Assembly (NCBI GenBank): GCA_014323545.1
Contig: CP058647.1
Coordinates: forward strand, 688,001 to 752,000
Origin: Hyphobacterium sp. CCMP332
GTDB taxonomy: Bacteria; Bacteroidota; Bacteroidia; Cytophagales; CCMP332
DNA: 64,000 nucleotides
Direction of reading: 5' to 3'
In this document: piece after piece, positions 46,451 to 56,129 of the stretch
Layout of the letters: every line of letters starts with the position of its first letter
Numbering within the stretch: position 1 is the stretch's first letter
The notes under the pieces: model-generated
The model's input: only the letters and a program-made list of their open reading frames with translations
Told to the model about the DNA's origin: nothing
The model's database searches: none
Made by a program: the position numbers and the translations under genes

Positions 46451-47693
46451 GCAAAACGATCATTCTGACAGTTTCCATGTTTATGGCATTCAGCATCAAA
46501 ATGCAGATATCTCGGTAAGAGAAGTCTTCAGTTTGTCCGAAGATCAAATTCTTAATATATACTCAGCTTCAGAAATTTCCGGAAATGGCATGATGATTTT
46601 GTCCACTTGCAACCGAACAGAAATTTGGGCCTATACGAATGATTTAAACCAATTAAAGAAAGTCTTAATTTCAAAGTGCTCCGGAAATAATTCGCTGCTA
46701 AACAAACACTCTTTTTGTTTGCAAGGCAATGAAGCTATAAAACATGTTTTCAAAGTGGCTGCTGGAATAGATTCCCAAATACTCGGTGATCTTCAAATAC
46801 AATCTCAAATAAAAAGGTCAACTAAATTGGCACAGGAGAAGAATGTATTAAATCCGGAATTAAACCGCCTGATTCAATTAGCACTTAGATTTTCTAAAAA
46901 GATTAAAAATGAAACTTCAATAAGCGAAGGTGCCGCTTCTGTTGCCTATGCTGCCGTTCAATATATTCTTGAAAATAGTTCAAATATCAAAGAACAAAGA
47001 GTGCTGCTATTCGGTACTGGTAAAATTGGTAGTCTGACTTGTGAAAACCTTCGAAAACATATTTACGAGAAAAATCTCGTTCTTACCAACAGGACAAAGG
47101 AGAATGCCGAAAAACTAGCTAGCAAAATTGGAGCAGAGGTAAAAGATATTAAAAACCTAAAAGAAGAACTGGATGCCTGTGACATATTGATCGTTGCCAG
47201 CGGAGCTTCAAATTATACAGTTGACCGTGAGCTTTTTAAGTCTGTAAGCAATAAGAAAAGAATTTTAATTGATTTATCGGTTCCACGAAATATTGATCCT
47301 GGTATAATTGAGGATTTTCATGTACAAATTGCCGATGTCGACTTCCTCAGTAAAATGCAGGAAAAGGCAATTCAAAAAAGACGTGCATCTATACCGAGAG
47401 CGATGGAAATTATAGATGAGGGCATTACTGAATTTGAATCGTGGATGAAAATTCGCCATCTGTCCCCTACCTTCAAAGCCATCAAATCCAAACTTCATGA
47501 AATCAGATTAGCGGAACTGGAATTTCATAAAAACAAATTCAATTCTGAAGATCAGTCAAAATTAGATGTGCTCACAGGTAGATTGATGGATAAAATTGCC
47601 CGACAAATGATTAATCACCTTAAGGAAAATCATCATTCGGATAGCGACCCTGTAAAAACACTTACTTCAGTATTGGAGATTAATAAATCCTGA
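46443..47693 (+). CDS. hemA: Glutamyl-tRNA reductase
   Basis: First committed enzyme of C5-pathway heme synthesis; reduces glutamyl-tRNA(Glu) to glutamate-1-semialdehyde with NADPH. It has 416 residues (414 if the ATG at 46449 is used). The catalytic Cys is in STCNRTEIW near residue 55, AGIDSQILGDLQIQSQIK lies near 112-129, and the NADPH site GTGKIGSLTCENL near 193-205. The C-terminal dimerisation helix is complete. hemC follows 2 bp later. First gene of a six-gene hem operon. Confidence 0.97.
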   Translation: MQMQNDHSDSFHVYGIQHQNADISVREVFSLSEDQILNIYSASEISGNGMMILSTCNRTEIWAYTNDLNQLKKVLISKCSGNNSLLNKHSFCLQGNEAIKHVFKVAAGIDSQILGDLQIQSQIKRSTKLAQEKNVLNPELNRLIQLALRFSKKIKNETSISEGAASVAYAAVQYILENSSNIKEQRVLLFGTGKIGSLTCENLRKHIYEKNLVLTNRTKENAEKLASKIGAEVKDIKNLKEELDACDILIVASGASNYTVDRELFKSVSNKKRILIDLSVPRNIDPGIIEDFHVQIADVDFLSKMQEKAIQKRRASIPRAMEIIDEGITEFESWMKIRHLSPTFKAIKSKLHEIRLAELEFHKNKFNSEDQSKLDVLTGRLMDKIARQMINHLKENHHSDSDPVKTLTSVLEINKS

Positions 47694-47695
47694 TT

Positions 47696-48598
47696 TTGCT
47701 AAAAATAGGAACCCGTGATAGCGCTCTTGCAATTTGGCAAGCGGAGAAAGTGAAATCTCTTCTCGATGAAATCCATATTGATTCAGAATTTATTTTTATA
47801 AAAAGTAAAGGTGACCTAAATACGGAAGCTCCGCTTCATCAATTGGGAACCGTTGGTGTTTTTACCAAAGCGCTCGACGAAGCCTTGCTCAAAGGTGAAA
47901 TTGACATTGCGGTGCATTCCTGTAAGGATCTTCCAACCAAGGAACCGAGCGGAATCCATTATGCGGCCTATTTGAAAAGAGCCTCATTTGAAGATGTATT
48001 GGTCACATCGGGAAATCAAACTAAGATCCCCCCAATTACAACTATAGCCACCGGTAGTATTCGAAGAAAAGCACAATGGTTGCATCGCTATCCTCAACAC
48101 AAAATCGAAAATTTAAGAGGCAATGTGAACACACGATTGCAAAAAGTTAAAGATAATGACTGGTTTGGAGCCGTATTTGCAAAAGCTGGACTTGAACGTT
48201 TGGGATATCAAAAATTACCTCATATTTCACTCAACTGGATGATTCCCGCACCGGCTCAGGGTGTGATTTGTATTGCTTGCAGAAAAAAAGACATAGAGAT
48301 TATCGGTAGGTTAAAAACAATTTCAGATCTGCACACCGAAATCACGAGTCTGGTTGAAAGACAACTTTTAAATGTTCTTGAAGGGGGATGCTCGGCGCCT
48401 ATTGGTGCCCATGCAAAAATTAATGATGAAAAAATTGAATTAAGCGCCGTACTGTTAAATGCAGATGGTAAAAAAAGAATTTTTAAGTCTAAAACGGTTA
48501 ATATATCCGATTGGCAAAATTTAGGAAAAGATTTAGCTAATGATATATTGAAAGACGGTGGGGATGCAATAATTGCTGAATTAAAAAATGCCAGATAA
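47696..48598 (+). CDS. hemC: Hydroxymethylbilane synthase (porphobilinogen deaminase)
   Basis: Polymerises four porphobilinogens into hydroxymethylbilane. It has 300 residues. The start is a TTG (LKIGTRDSALAIWQA fits the family's first residues), 2 bp after hemA. HSCKDLPTKEPSG lies near 81-93 and the Cys that carries the dipyrromethane cofactor is in EGGCSAPIGAHA near 232. It overlaps hemD by 11 bp. Confidence 0.97.
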   Translation: MLKIGTRDSALAIWQAEKVKSLLDEIHIDSEFIFIKSKGDLNTEAPLHQLGTVGVFTKALDEALLKGEIDIAVHSCKDLPTKEPSGIHYAAYLKRASFEDVLVTSGNQTKIPPITTIATGSIRRKAQWLHRYPQHKIENLRGNVNTRLQKVKDNDWFGAVFAKAGLERLGYQKLPHISLNWMIPAPAQGVICIACRKKDIEIIGRLKTISDLHTEITSLVERQLLNVLEGGCSAPIGAHAKINDEKIELSAVLLNADGKKRIFKSKTVNISDWQNLGKDLANDILKDGGDAIIAELKNAR

Positions 48599-49289
48599 AA
48601 TTAAAGTACTATACACTTCGGAATGGAGGGAATCAATAAAGAATTTTCCTTCTAAGCAATTTCTTGAAATTGATATCAGGCCTTTCATCCGAGTTAATAA
48701 AAATTTTGATAAAGAAAATTTCAAGGAATTGATCAGAATTATTACACCGGAATGTCTGGTAATAAGCAGCCAAAACGCCTTGCATGGATTATATGAAATC
48801 TCCGAATCAGATAAAGAAAAAATGTCAATTCTGACATTGAGTGAAAAAATCGCCAATCAAATTGAAGGAAATTTCAAAGCCATAGTATATTCTAAAGAAA
48901 ACAATGAAAATGGTCTATCAGATATGATAGAATTGTATTTTTCAAATCAAAGACTACTTCATCTCACGGGAAATTTGAGACAAGATTCACTGAAAAAACT
49001 GTTAAAATCCAAAGGAATCACAATTAAAAATTATCAGGTTTACAAGACCGAATTCATTCAACCTGAATTGAACCTTATGGATTATAAGGCGATCGTGTTC
49101 TTAAGTTATTCGGGCATAGACAGTTTTTTTTCAAAATACCATTTGACCAATAATATTCCTGTTTTTACTATAGGGATAAAAACCACCAAGTATCTTCAAA
49201 AGCATTTTGATGGCCCGATAATTACTGCCTCAAAAACTGATTCAAAAACATTAATCAAAGAAATTCATGAATACTTTTCCAATGATTGA
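48588..49289 (+). CDS. hemD: Uroporphyrinogen-III synthase
   Basis: Closes and inverts ring D of hydroxymethylbilane. It has 233 residues in two alternating alpha/beta domains. HemD is poorly conserved; recognisable here are the SQNALHGLY segment (about 63-71) and [10 protein letters not shown] (about 143-152), with [12 protein letters not shown] in place of the usual FTSPSGV motif. The hemC-hemE position makes the call secure. It starts 11 bp inside hemC and overlaps hemE. Confidence 0.85.
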   Translation: MPDKIKVLYTSEWRESIKNFPSKQFLEIDIRPFIRVNKNFDKENFKELIRIITPECLVISSQNALHGLYEISESDKEKMSILTLSEKIANQIEGNFKAIVYSKENNENGLSDMIELYFSNQRLLHLTGNLRQDSLKKLLKSKGITIKNYQVYKTEFIQPELNLMDYKAIVFLSYSGIDSFFSKYHLTNNIPVFTIGIKTTKYLQKHFDGPIITASKTDSKTLIKEIHEYFSND

Positions 49290-50316
49290 CAGTCAAATAA
49301 AAAATGACTTGCTTTTAAAGGCATTAAAAGGAGAAGTCCTTGAAAGACCTCCTGTTTGGATGATGCGCCAGGCAGGCAGGTATTTGCCAGATTTTATGAA
49401 GCTCAAAGCCAAATATAGTTTTTTTGAACGGGTAGAGACTCCGGAACTGGCGACCGAAATTACAATTATGCCCGTGACTCAAATTGGTGTTGATGCTGCA
49501 ATCCTATTTTCAGACATTTTGGTTATCCCGCAGGCCTTGGGTATGGAGGTATTGATGACTCCGGGAAAAGGCCCACAATTACCCGGTCGGATTAAAAAGC
49601 CGGAAGATGTTCATAATATTATGTCTGTAGATATAAAAGAGCGATTACACTATGTTTTTGAAGCGATAAAACTCACCAAAAATGAACTCAATAATGAAGT
49701 TCCTTTGATTGGTTTTGCAGGTGCGCCTTGGACAATTTTTTGTTATATGGTCCAAGGAGAAGGTTCGAAAAATTTTGATAAGGCCAAAGCATTTTGTTAC
49801 AGATATCCGCATGAGTCGGGCTTACTTCTACAGAAAATTACAGATGCTACCAAAGACTATCTTAAAGCTAAAGTAGAGGCAGGTGTTGATGCCGTACAAA
49901 TATTTGATTCCTGGGCTTCTGTTCTTTCTCCTGAAATGTACTTCAAATTTTCCATGCCCTATTTTCTGCAGATTATAAATGCCTTAAATGAGATCACTTA
50001 TGTTATTTCATATCCAAAAGGATTGTGGTATGGATTGGAGGAATTCGCTCAAAGCGGAACACATGCTTTAGGTATTGATTGGACTGTTTCACCGGAGTTT
50101 GCACGCTCCATACTAAAGGACCGCATAACTATTCAGGGAAATTTTGATCCTTGCAATTTATATGCACCGATTCCGGAAATTATTAAGGCAACAAAGGACA
50201 TGGTTAACCGCTTTGGCAAGCAGGGTTATATTGCAAATCTTGGCCATGGAATTTTACCGGATATTCCTGTTGATCATGCCAAGGCTTTTGTCGACACTGT
50301 AAAATCAATGAACTAA
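49282..50316 (+). CDS. hemE: Uroporphyrinogen decarboxylase
   Basis: Converts uroporphyrinogen III to coproporphyrinogen III. It has 344 residues from ATG 49282 ([17 protein letters not shown]), which overlaps the hemD stop as ATGATTGA; an in-frame ATG at 49267 is possible but makes a longer overlap. The signature [14 protein letters not shown] is near 26-39, [13 protein letters not shown] near 146-158 and QGNFDP near 290. hemB's ATG overlaps its stop by 1 bp. Confidence 0.96.
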   Translation: MIDSQIKNDLLLKALKGEVLERPPVWMMRQAGRYLPDFMKLKAKYSFFERVETPELATEITIMPVTQIGVDAAILFSDILVIPQALGMEVLMTPGKGPQLPGRIKKPEDVHNIMSVDIKERLHYVFEAIKLTKNELNNEVPLIGFAGAPWTIFCYMVQGEGSKNFDKAKAFCYRYPHESGLLLQKITDATKDYLKAKVEAGVDAVQIFDSWASVLSPEMYFKFSMPYFLQIINALNEITYVISYPKGLWYGLEEFAQSGTHALGIDWTVSPEFARSILKDRITIQGNFDPCNLYAPIPEIIKATKDMVNRFGKQGYIANLGHGILPDIPVDHAKAFVDTVKSMN

Positions 50317-51293
50317 TGAACTATCCCACAACAAGAAACAGAAGGCTTCGCCAAAGTAATTCTATTCGAGCTTTAAGCCGAGAGCATTCCCTGAGTCCAG
50401 ATGATTTTATAGTCCCTGTCTTTATTGAAGAAGGTAAAAATCAAAAAAACGAAATTACTTCAATGCCCGGTTACTATCGGTATTCGTTGGATACTTTGAA
50501 AACTGAAATTAATCTGATTAAAAAACTGGGTTTAAAATCAGTATTGCTCTTTGTTAAAGTTCCGGATCACAAAAAAGACAATTTTGGCAAAGAAGCATTA
50601 AACTCCGATGGCTTAATGCAGCAGAGTATTAAAATGATCAAAGATTTGGCACCCGAATTATGCGTAATGACAGATGTAGCTATGGATCCCTATTCTGAAT
50701 TTGGTCATGATGGGCTTGTAGAAAATAAACAAATTGTAAATGACCCAAGCAATAAAATCCTTGCAAATATGGCCTTGAGTCATGCTCAGGCCGGTGCAGA
50801 TTTCGTGGCACCATCCGATATGATGGATGGCAGAGTAAAAATGATTAGGGAAAAACTTGAAGTCAATCAATTTCATAACACGGGAATACTTGCTTACAGT
50901 GCAAAATACGCTTCCTGTTTTTATGGTCCATTCCGCGACGCCCTTGACTCTGCACCGGGTTTTGGTGACAAAAAGACCTATCAAATGGATCCTGCCAATA
51001 GCAGAGAGGCTGTAAAAGAGGCTCAAATGGATCAGTTGGAAGGTGCAGATATATTAATGGTAAAGCCGGCCGGTCCTTATCTTGACATCATAAGTAAGGT
51101 GAAAGAAAATACGCAATTACCCATAGCCGCTTATCAGGTTTCAGGGGAATACGCCATGATAAAAGCCGCAGCCAAACAAGGATGGTTAAATGAAAAATAT
51201 GCAATGTTGGAATCAGTCTTGGGAATTAAAAGGGCCGGGGCCGATATGATTGCCTCTTATTTTGCCAAAGAAATTGTTAAAGAAATTTTATAA
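50316..51293 (+). CDS. hemB: Delta-aminolevulinic acid dehydratase (porphobilinogen synthase)
   Basis: Condenses two 5-aminolevulinates to porphobilinogen. It has 325 residues. The Schiff-base lysines are in SAKYASCFYG (Lys near 197) and MVKPAG (Lys near 250). The catalytic-metal segment reads VAMDPYSEFGHDGLVEN: the three zinc-binding Cys of the zinc-type enzyme are replaced by Ala/Asp, so this is the magnesium/potassium-dependent type. Overlaps both hemE and hemL by 1 bp. Confidence 0.97.
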   Translation: MNYPTTRNRRLRQSNSIRALSREHSLSPDDFIVPVFIEEGKNQKNEITSMPGYYRYSLDTLKTEINLIKKLGLKSVLLFVKVPDHKKDNFGKEALNSDGLMQQSIKMIKDLAPELCVMTDVAMDPYSEFGHDGLVENKQIVNDPSNKILANMALSHAQAGADFVAPSDMMDGRVKMIREKLEVNQFHNTGILAYSAKYASCFYGPFRDALDSAPGFGDKKTYQMDPANSREAVKEAQMDQLEGADILMVKPAGPYLDIISKVKENTQLPIAAYQVSGEYAMIKAAAKQGWLNEKYAMLESVLGIKRAGADMIASYFAKEIVKEIL

Positions 51294-52573
51294 TGGATAT
51301 ATCCAAAAGCAAGGAATTATTTCAAAAAGCACAAAATCACATTCCCGGGGGTGTAAACTCGCCCGTCAGAGCATTTAAAAGTGTTGGAGGACAGCCGATA
51401 TTTTTTCGAAAAGCCAAAGGGGCTATCCTGGAAGATGTCAACGGCAACGAATACATTGATTATATCTCTTCATGGGGTCCTATGATTCTGGGACATGCTC
51501 AGCCTGAAGTGGTTCAGGCAATACAAAAAGCAGTAGAAAATTCAACATCTTTTGGCGCACCTACGTCAGCAGAAATCGACCTCGCGGAATTGGTCTGTAA
51601 GATGGCACCGGGTATTGATAAAGTTCGTATGGTAAATTCAGGAACAGAAGCATGCATGAGCGCCATTCGTTTGGCACGTGGATTTACCAAAAAGGATAAA
51701 ATAATAAAATTTGAGGGATGCTATCATGGTCATGCCGATAGCTTTTTGATAAAAGCAGGAAGTGGAGCAAGTACACTCGGTATTCCTAACAGCCCAGGTG
51801 TTACCAAAGGAGTCGCTGAAGATACTTTAACCTGCTCCTTTAATAACGTTGAACAAGTGGAGGAGATATTTTCGCAAAATCCCAATCAAATAGCGGCCCT
51901 AATCATAGAACCGGTACCTGGCAATATGGGTTGCATTATTCCACAAGAGGGCTTCTTACAAAAGGTCAAAACTATTTGCCATGCCAATGATGCGCTTTTG
52001 ATTTTTGATGAAGTGATGACAGGCTTTAGACTCGCACCCGGCGGCGTGCAGGAACTTTTTGGAATTACCGCCGACCTCGTGACATATGGAAAAGTAATCG
52101 GTGGTGGAATGCCTGTTGGAGCATACGGTGGCTCGGCCGAGATAATGGATTATGTTGCACCGGACGGCCCTGTTTACCAGGCCGGTACGCTTTCAGGAAA
52201 TCCGGTAGCTATGGCTTCGGGCATTGCAACTTTAGAATTCCTTTTGGATAATCCTGAAATTTATTTAAGCCTCAATGCAAAAGCATTAATGCTAAAAAAT
52301 GGTATCTCAGAAATTCTTGAAACCAAAAATGCCGATTTTAGAATTAATCAACTGGGATCCATGCTATCTGTACACTTCACAAATGAAGATGTGCTTGATT
52401 TCGATTCTGCTGCGAAAGGGAATAATGAAACCTTTAAACGTTTCTTTCATCATATGCTGAACAATGGTATTTATTTACCTCCCTCAGCATTCGAATCCTG
52501 GTTTTTAAATGATGCCTTGAGCGAAATCCATATTAGAAAGACTTTGGATGCTGTTGAACGTTTTGATATTTAA
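51293..52573 (+). CDS. hemL: Glutamate-1-semialdehyde 2,1-aminomutase
   Basis: PLP enzyme that makes 5-aminolevulinate from glutamate-1-semialdehyde, the step after HemA. It has 426 residues. The N-terminal GGVNSPVRAFKSVGG is near 19-33, and the PLP-binding Lys lies in YGKVIGGGMPVGAYGG near 267, with DEVMTGFR near 239. It is the last gene of the operon, so enzymes for steps 2 and 3 (hemL, hemB) follow those for later steps. It shares 4 bp with the convergent CoA-binding gene. Confidence 0.97.
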   Translation: MDISKSKELFQKAQNHIPGGVNSPVRAFKSVGGQPIFFRKAKGAILEDVNGNEYIDYISSWGPMILGHAQPEVVQAIQKAVENSTSFGAPTSAEIDLAELVCKMAPGIDKVRMVNSGTEACMSAIRLARGFTKKDKIIKFEGCYHGHADSFLIKAGSGASTLGIPNSPGVTKGVAEDTLTCSFNNVEQVEEIFSQNPNQIAALIIEPVPGNMGCIIPQEGFLQKVKTICHANDALLIFDEVMTGFRLAPGGVQELFGITADLVTYGKVIGGGMPVGAYGGSAEIMDYVAPDGPVYQAGTLSGNPVAMASGIATLEFLLDNPEIYLSLNAKALMLKNGISEILETKNADFRINQLGSMLSVHFTNEDVLDFDSAAKGNNETFKRFFHHMLNNGIYLPPSAFESWFLNDALSEIHIRKTLDAVERFDI

Positions 52574-52932
52574 TAACTATCAAGAGACAGCAATACCAAG
52601 GTACAAGCATATTCGGTTTCTATGCCTTTTTCAGTTGCCAGTTTTCGCAATTCAGAGTTTTCAGTACCCGGATTAAAAATTATTCTTTTGGGTTTAATTT
52701 TAAAAATGTAGTCGTAAAGTTGGCTTTGATTTGATGTTCCCACGTAGAGGGTAATGGTGTCAATGTCATTATAGACCGGGAAGTCAGTTTCTATTTCTAC
52801 GCCTTCAATGTTACCTTTTCTTCTCCCAACCAGTACGATTTCATGCCCTTTGGCTAAAAGCTCTTCAGCCGCTAAGTAAGCATATCGCCTGGGATTTGGT
52901 GATGCCCCTAATACTAATGTTTTTCCTGCCAT
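52570..52932 (-). CDS. CoA-binding (Rossmann) protein
   Basis: A 120-residue Rossmann-fold protein of the CoA-binding family (YccU-like). It begins GKTLVLGASPNPRRYAYLA, with the nucleotide-binding Gly-rich loop at about 8-14, and ends in GIETEYACTLVLLSL with the conserved C-terminal Cys-containing segment. It lies 3 bp after the MORN-repeat gene in the same direction and overlaps the end of hemL by 4 bp. It may bind CoA or an acyl-CoA; the target is unknown. Confidence 0.85.
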   Translation of the reverse strand: MAGKTLVLGASPNPRRYAYLAAEELLAKGHEIVLVGRRKGNIEGVEIETDFPVYNDIDTITLYVGTSNQSQLYDYIFKIKPKRIIFNPGTENSELRKLATEKGIETEYACTLVLLSLDSY

Positions 52933-52935
52933 AAA

Positions 52936-54789
52936 TTAATTGTACAATGGTGATGGATTGTATTTGAAAACATAACCCACGGTAATTCCAATTCGAATTG
53001 GAATACTTATGGGATCTTGATTTACATCTCTATAAGCATTTGAAACAGCCGGAATATTTGTCCAGTTCCTGGAAATGCTTCGATATCCTACTCCCAATCC
53101 GCCCCAAACGTCCAAAGTAAATCCTTTATTGGCATGACTTTCCATTACTCTGTCACCAAATACTATACTGTATTCAACCAAATCTTCGTTTAATGATGGT
53201 TTAAAGAAACGGTTAAGTACAGGATCAGATAGATTGGCGCCATATGTACTTCGAGTGTATCGAATTTCATGGCCGAAATAAAGCAGTCCATAAATATTTT
53301 TTTCAAAATAGAACTTTTGGCGTAAATCGATATAAAAACCGCGCTCATAAGGCACATCAGTCGCAACCTGCCTGTTGGCGATATAAAATGGATTTCTGAT
53401 TAAGGCCACTTTCAATTCGTAACCCAACCGCTCCTGATAATAATATTCCAAAGCCACCGGAAAACTCCCAAAGAGTGTTTGTAGGGGATTTGAGCTTAAA
53501 ATAAAACTTCTATATTCATTGATCCGTGCTTGAAAATAGCTGATCCTCCTTCGTTGTTTGAAATTATAGGAGGGTTTGCTGCTCTCGGGTTCTTTTTTTG
53601 GTTCTTTTTTTACTACCGGATCTTTGGGTTCAACAACGACCGGTTCTTCTTTGTCATAATAGGTTTTGTATAAGCCGGCCAGTTTACCCTTTTCATCATA
53701 GAGTTGCCAAACACCGGTTTTAGCACCATTTTTTAATTTCCCCTTCATTTTGGGCTTGCCATTTTTATAAAAACCCGTGTATTCTCCTTCTCCTTGCTCA
53801 TAATTGCACTGACCTTCTATTGAACCATCCTCGTAAAAGAAAGTCCACGAAGAGTCATTTACCCCTTCTTTAACAAAACCCTTTACTTTGACTTTTCCAC
53901 TTTCGTAATATTCGGTGTATTTCCCGCTACCATCATCGTAAATACCTTCGGCAAGTGATGCTCCACTATTGTAAAATAATTTCCAATAACCTTCTTTTTG
54001 ATCAGCAATTAATTTTCCTTCAGCATTGAGAGCCCCATCGGAATAGTAATATTTCCATTTACCATTTTTCTGGCCATGTTCATAAGTTCCCTCGCTCTCT
54101 TTTTCACCAGATTCATGATAATACACCCATTTTCCTTCTTTTAAGCCATTTTTTTCTTCACCAACTGCCTTTAGATTTCCGTTTTTATAATAGTGCGTCC
54201 AGGTGCTATCACTTTTACCCGAACTAATTTTACCTTCCATTTTAAGTTCGCCGCTTGGATAAAACTCTCTATACCATGCGATGTCACCCTCATAAATTGC
54301 CTGGGCTTTGAGTGTGTTGTCTTCATAATAAATATTCCAGTTTCCCTCTCTTTTATCCTCTTTGTAATAGCCTTTGCTTTTTAGCTGTCCGGATTCATAA
54401 TAAAATTGCCAGAGGCCGGTTTTCTTTCCATCTTTTAATACGCCTTCCTGACTGATATTTCCGTTTTCAAAGTAATATTTCCAATAGCCGCCTTCATTTT
54501 CAGAAATCTCAGATTCCATTTTAAGTTTCGCATTTTCAAAATAATAATACCATTTCCCTGTCGGTAAATTATTTTGATACTGTCCTTTGGATTTTACATT
54601 CCCATTCAAATAAAATGAAGTATAAGGTCCATCTAGAATCAGTGGATTATCCTCTCTGACGAAATATTTTTCTTTTACCTGCTGATCAAGGGAATCAAAC
54701 ATTACGCGAACCTCTTTTAATTGCGCCGTTGATTCCACTGATAAAAACAATAAAACAATCAGCCCAAGATGTTTTGGCAGAAAATTCAT
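52936..54789 (-). CDS. MORN-repeat protein with C-terminal outer-membrane barrel-like domain
   Basis: A 617-residue secreted protein. Signal peptide 1-23 (ending VESTAQ). Residues about 50-385 hold 14 MORN_2-type repeats of 21-24 residues with the pattern W-x-Y-Y-x-x-G-x-L-x-x-G (for example KWKYYYSDGALNAEGKL). A Pro/Lys/Glu-rich linker (about 388-412) leads to a C-terminal domain (415-617) of alternating hydrophobic strands resembling an outer-membrane barrel, ending VGYVFKYNPSPLYN. Some databases label such repeats 'YwqK antitoxin', but there is no toxin partner here. It is probably a cell-surface protein; function unknown. Confidence 0.82.
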   Translation of the reverse strand: MNFLPKHLGLIVLLFLSVESTAQLKEVRVMFDSLDQQVKEKYFVREDNPLILDGPYTSFYLNGNVKSKGQYQNNLPTGKWYYYFENAKLKMESEISENEGGYWKYYFENGNISQEGVLKDGKKTGLWQFYYESGQLKSKGYYKEDKREGNWNIYYEDNTLKAQAIYEGDIAWYREFYPSGELKMEGKISSGKSDSTWTHYYKNGNLKAVGEEKNGLKEGKWVYYHESGEKESEGTYEHGQKNGKWKYYYSDGALNAEGKLIADQKEGYWKLFYNSGASLAEGIYDDGSGKYTEYYESGKVKVKGFVKEGVNDSSWTFFYEDGSIEGQCNYEQGEGEYTGFYKNGKPKMKGKLKNGAKTGVWQLYDEKGKLAGLYKTYYDKEEPVVVEPKDPVVKKEPKKEPESSKPSYNFKQRRRISYFQARINEYRSFILSSNPLQTLFGSFPVALEYYYQERLGYELKVALIRNPFYIANRQVATDVPYERGFYIDLRQKFYFEKNIYGLLYFGHEIRYTRSTYGANLSDPVLNRFFKPSLNEDLVEYSIVFGDRVMESHANKGFTLDVWGGLGVGYRSISRNWTNIPAVSNAYRDVNQDPISIPIRIGITVGYVFKYNPSPLYN

Positions 54790-54869
54790 TATTGAAATAA
54801 AATAATTTGTTAAGGCTTTGATATTTTATCGTTTTTTATTCTTTCGCATGCTGCTTCGCCGCATTTCAT

Positions 54870-54877
54870 TAACTTTG
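54870..54877 (+). promoter_or_regulatory. Candidate -7 box of gcdH
   Basis: TAACTTTG matches TAnnTTTG, 28 bp before the ATG at 54906. No clear -33 TTG at the right distance. Confidence 0.4.
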
Positions 54878-54905
54878 TAATTCCAAAAATACAAAAAGCA
54901 AACCT

Positions 54906-56129
54906 ATGTATATCCCTTCAAAAAACGGTGTCCAGATACAGGCAAAAGAAAATCATCAGGATCCATTTGAATCACCTGATTTTTACCAACTTGACGATTT
55001 ATTAACTGAGGAGCATAAGCTCATTCGCAGCTCGGTAAGAGATTTCGTTAAAAAAGAAATTATGCCAATTATTGAGGATTGTGCCCAGAAGGCCATCTTC
55101 CCTCATGACATAGTTCCAAAGTTTGGCGATGTGGGTGCATTTGGTCCTACCATTCCAGAAGAATACGGCGGTGGCGGTCTCGACTATATTTCTTATGGTC
55201 TTATTATGCAGGAAATTGAAAGAGGCGATTCCGGTATGCGATCTACAGCTTCGGTTCAGGGATCATTGGTAATGTATCCGATATATGCATTTGGCTCCGA
55301 AGAGCAAAAGAAAAAATTTCTCCCCAAGCTCGCTTCAGGCGAATTTTTAGGTTGTTTTGGACTTACAGAACCGGATCATGGATCGAATCCAAGCGGAATG
55401 GTCACCAATTTTAAAGACATGGGCGATCACTATCTATTAAACGGTGCTAAAATGTGGATTTCAAATTCCCCTTATGCTGACATAGCAGTTGTTTGGGCTA
55501 AAAATGAAGAAGGCAGAATTCACGGTCTGATCGTTGAAAGAGGAATGGAAGGATTCTCTACACCTGAAACGCATGGCAAATGGTCACTTAGAGCTAGTAC
55601 AACAGGTGAATTGGTCTTTGACAATGTAAAAGTACCAAAGGAAAATTTATTGCCCGGCGTTTCCGGATTGAAGGGGCCAATGCAATGTTTGGACAGCGCG
55701 CGATATGGAATTGCATGGGGAGCGATTGGTGCAGCCATGGATTGTTATGATACAGCCAAAAGATATGCCATAGAGAGAATTCAATTTGACAAACCCATTG
55801 CTTCGTTTCAATTGCAACAAAAGAAATTAGCTGAAATGCTCACAGAAATTACTAAAGCTCAATTGCTGAATTATCGGCTTGGCCAATTGAAAAATGAAGG
55901 AAAAGCAAGTACGGCTCAAATTTCCATGGCCAAAAGAAATTCCGTTGAAGTTGCATTGAATATTGGCAGAGAAGCAAGACAAATGCTAGGAGGAATGGGC
56001 ATTACCGGTGAGTATTCAATTATGAGACACATGATGAACCTCGAATCGGTAGTAACCTATGAAGGCACTCATGATATCCATTTGCTTATTTTGGGCAAAG
56101 AAATAACAGGAATTCAGGCATTTAAATAA
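54906..56129 (+). CDS. gcdH: Glutaryl-CoA dehydrogenase (acyl-CoA dehydrogenase family)
   Basis: FAD enzyme that oxidises and decarboxylates glutaryl-CoA to crotonyl-CoA in lysine/tryptophan breakdown, with a 407-residue chain. The hallmarks are glutaryl-CoA dehydrogenase-like rather than general: RSTASVQGSLVMYPIYAFGS near 112-131, GCFGLTEPDHGSNPSGM near 151-167 with the conserved Arg-facing region, SARYGIAWGAIGAAMD near 264-279, and catalytic Glu in TYEGTHDIH near 387. Single gene; its partners (transferase, electron-transfer flavoprotein) are not nearby. An isobutyryl- or butyryl-CoA enzyme is less likely. Confidence 0.85.
   Translation: MYIPSKNGVQIQAKENHQDPFESPDFYQLDDLLTEEHKLIRSSVRDFVKKEIMPIIEDCAQKAIFPHDIVPKFGDVGAFGPTIPEEYGGGGLDYISYGLIMQEIERGDSGMRSTASVQGSLVMYPIYAFGSEEQKKKFLPKLASGEFLGCFGLTEPDHGSNPSGMVTNFKDMGDHYLLNGAKMWISNSPYADIAVVWAKNEEGRIHGLIVERGMEGFSTPETHGKWSLRASTTGELVFDNVKVPKENLLPGVSGLKGPMQCLDSARYGIAWGAIGAAMDCYDTAKRYAIERIQFDKPIASFQLQQKKLAEMLTEITKAQLLNYRLGQLKNEGKASTAQISMAKRNSVEVALNIGREARQMLGGMGITGEYSIMRHMMNLESVVTYEGTHDIHLLILGKEITGIQAFK

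Noticed and set aside
52936-54789. YwqK-type antitoxin
   Set aside because: The protein is secreted, has 14 repeats plus a barrel-like domain, and no toxin gene is adjacent.
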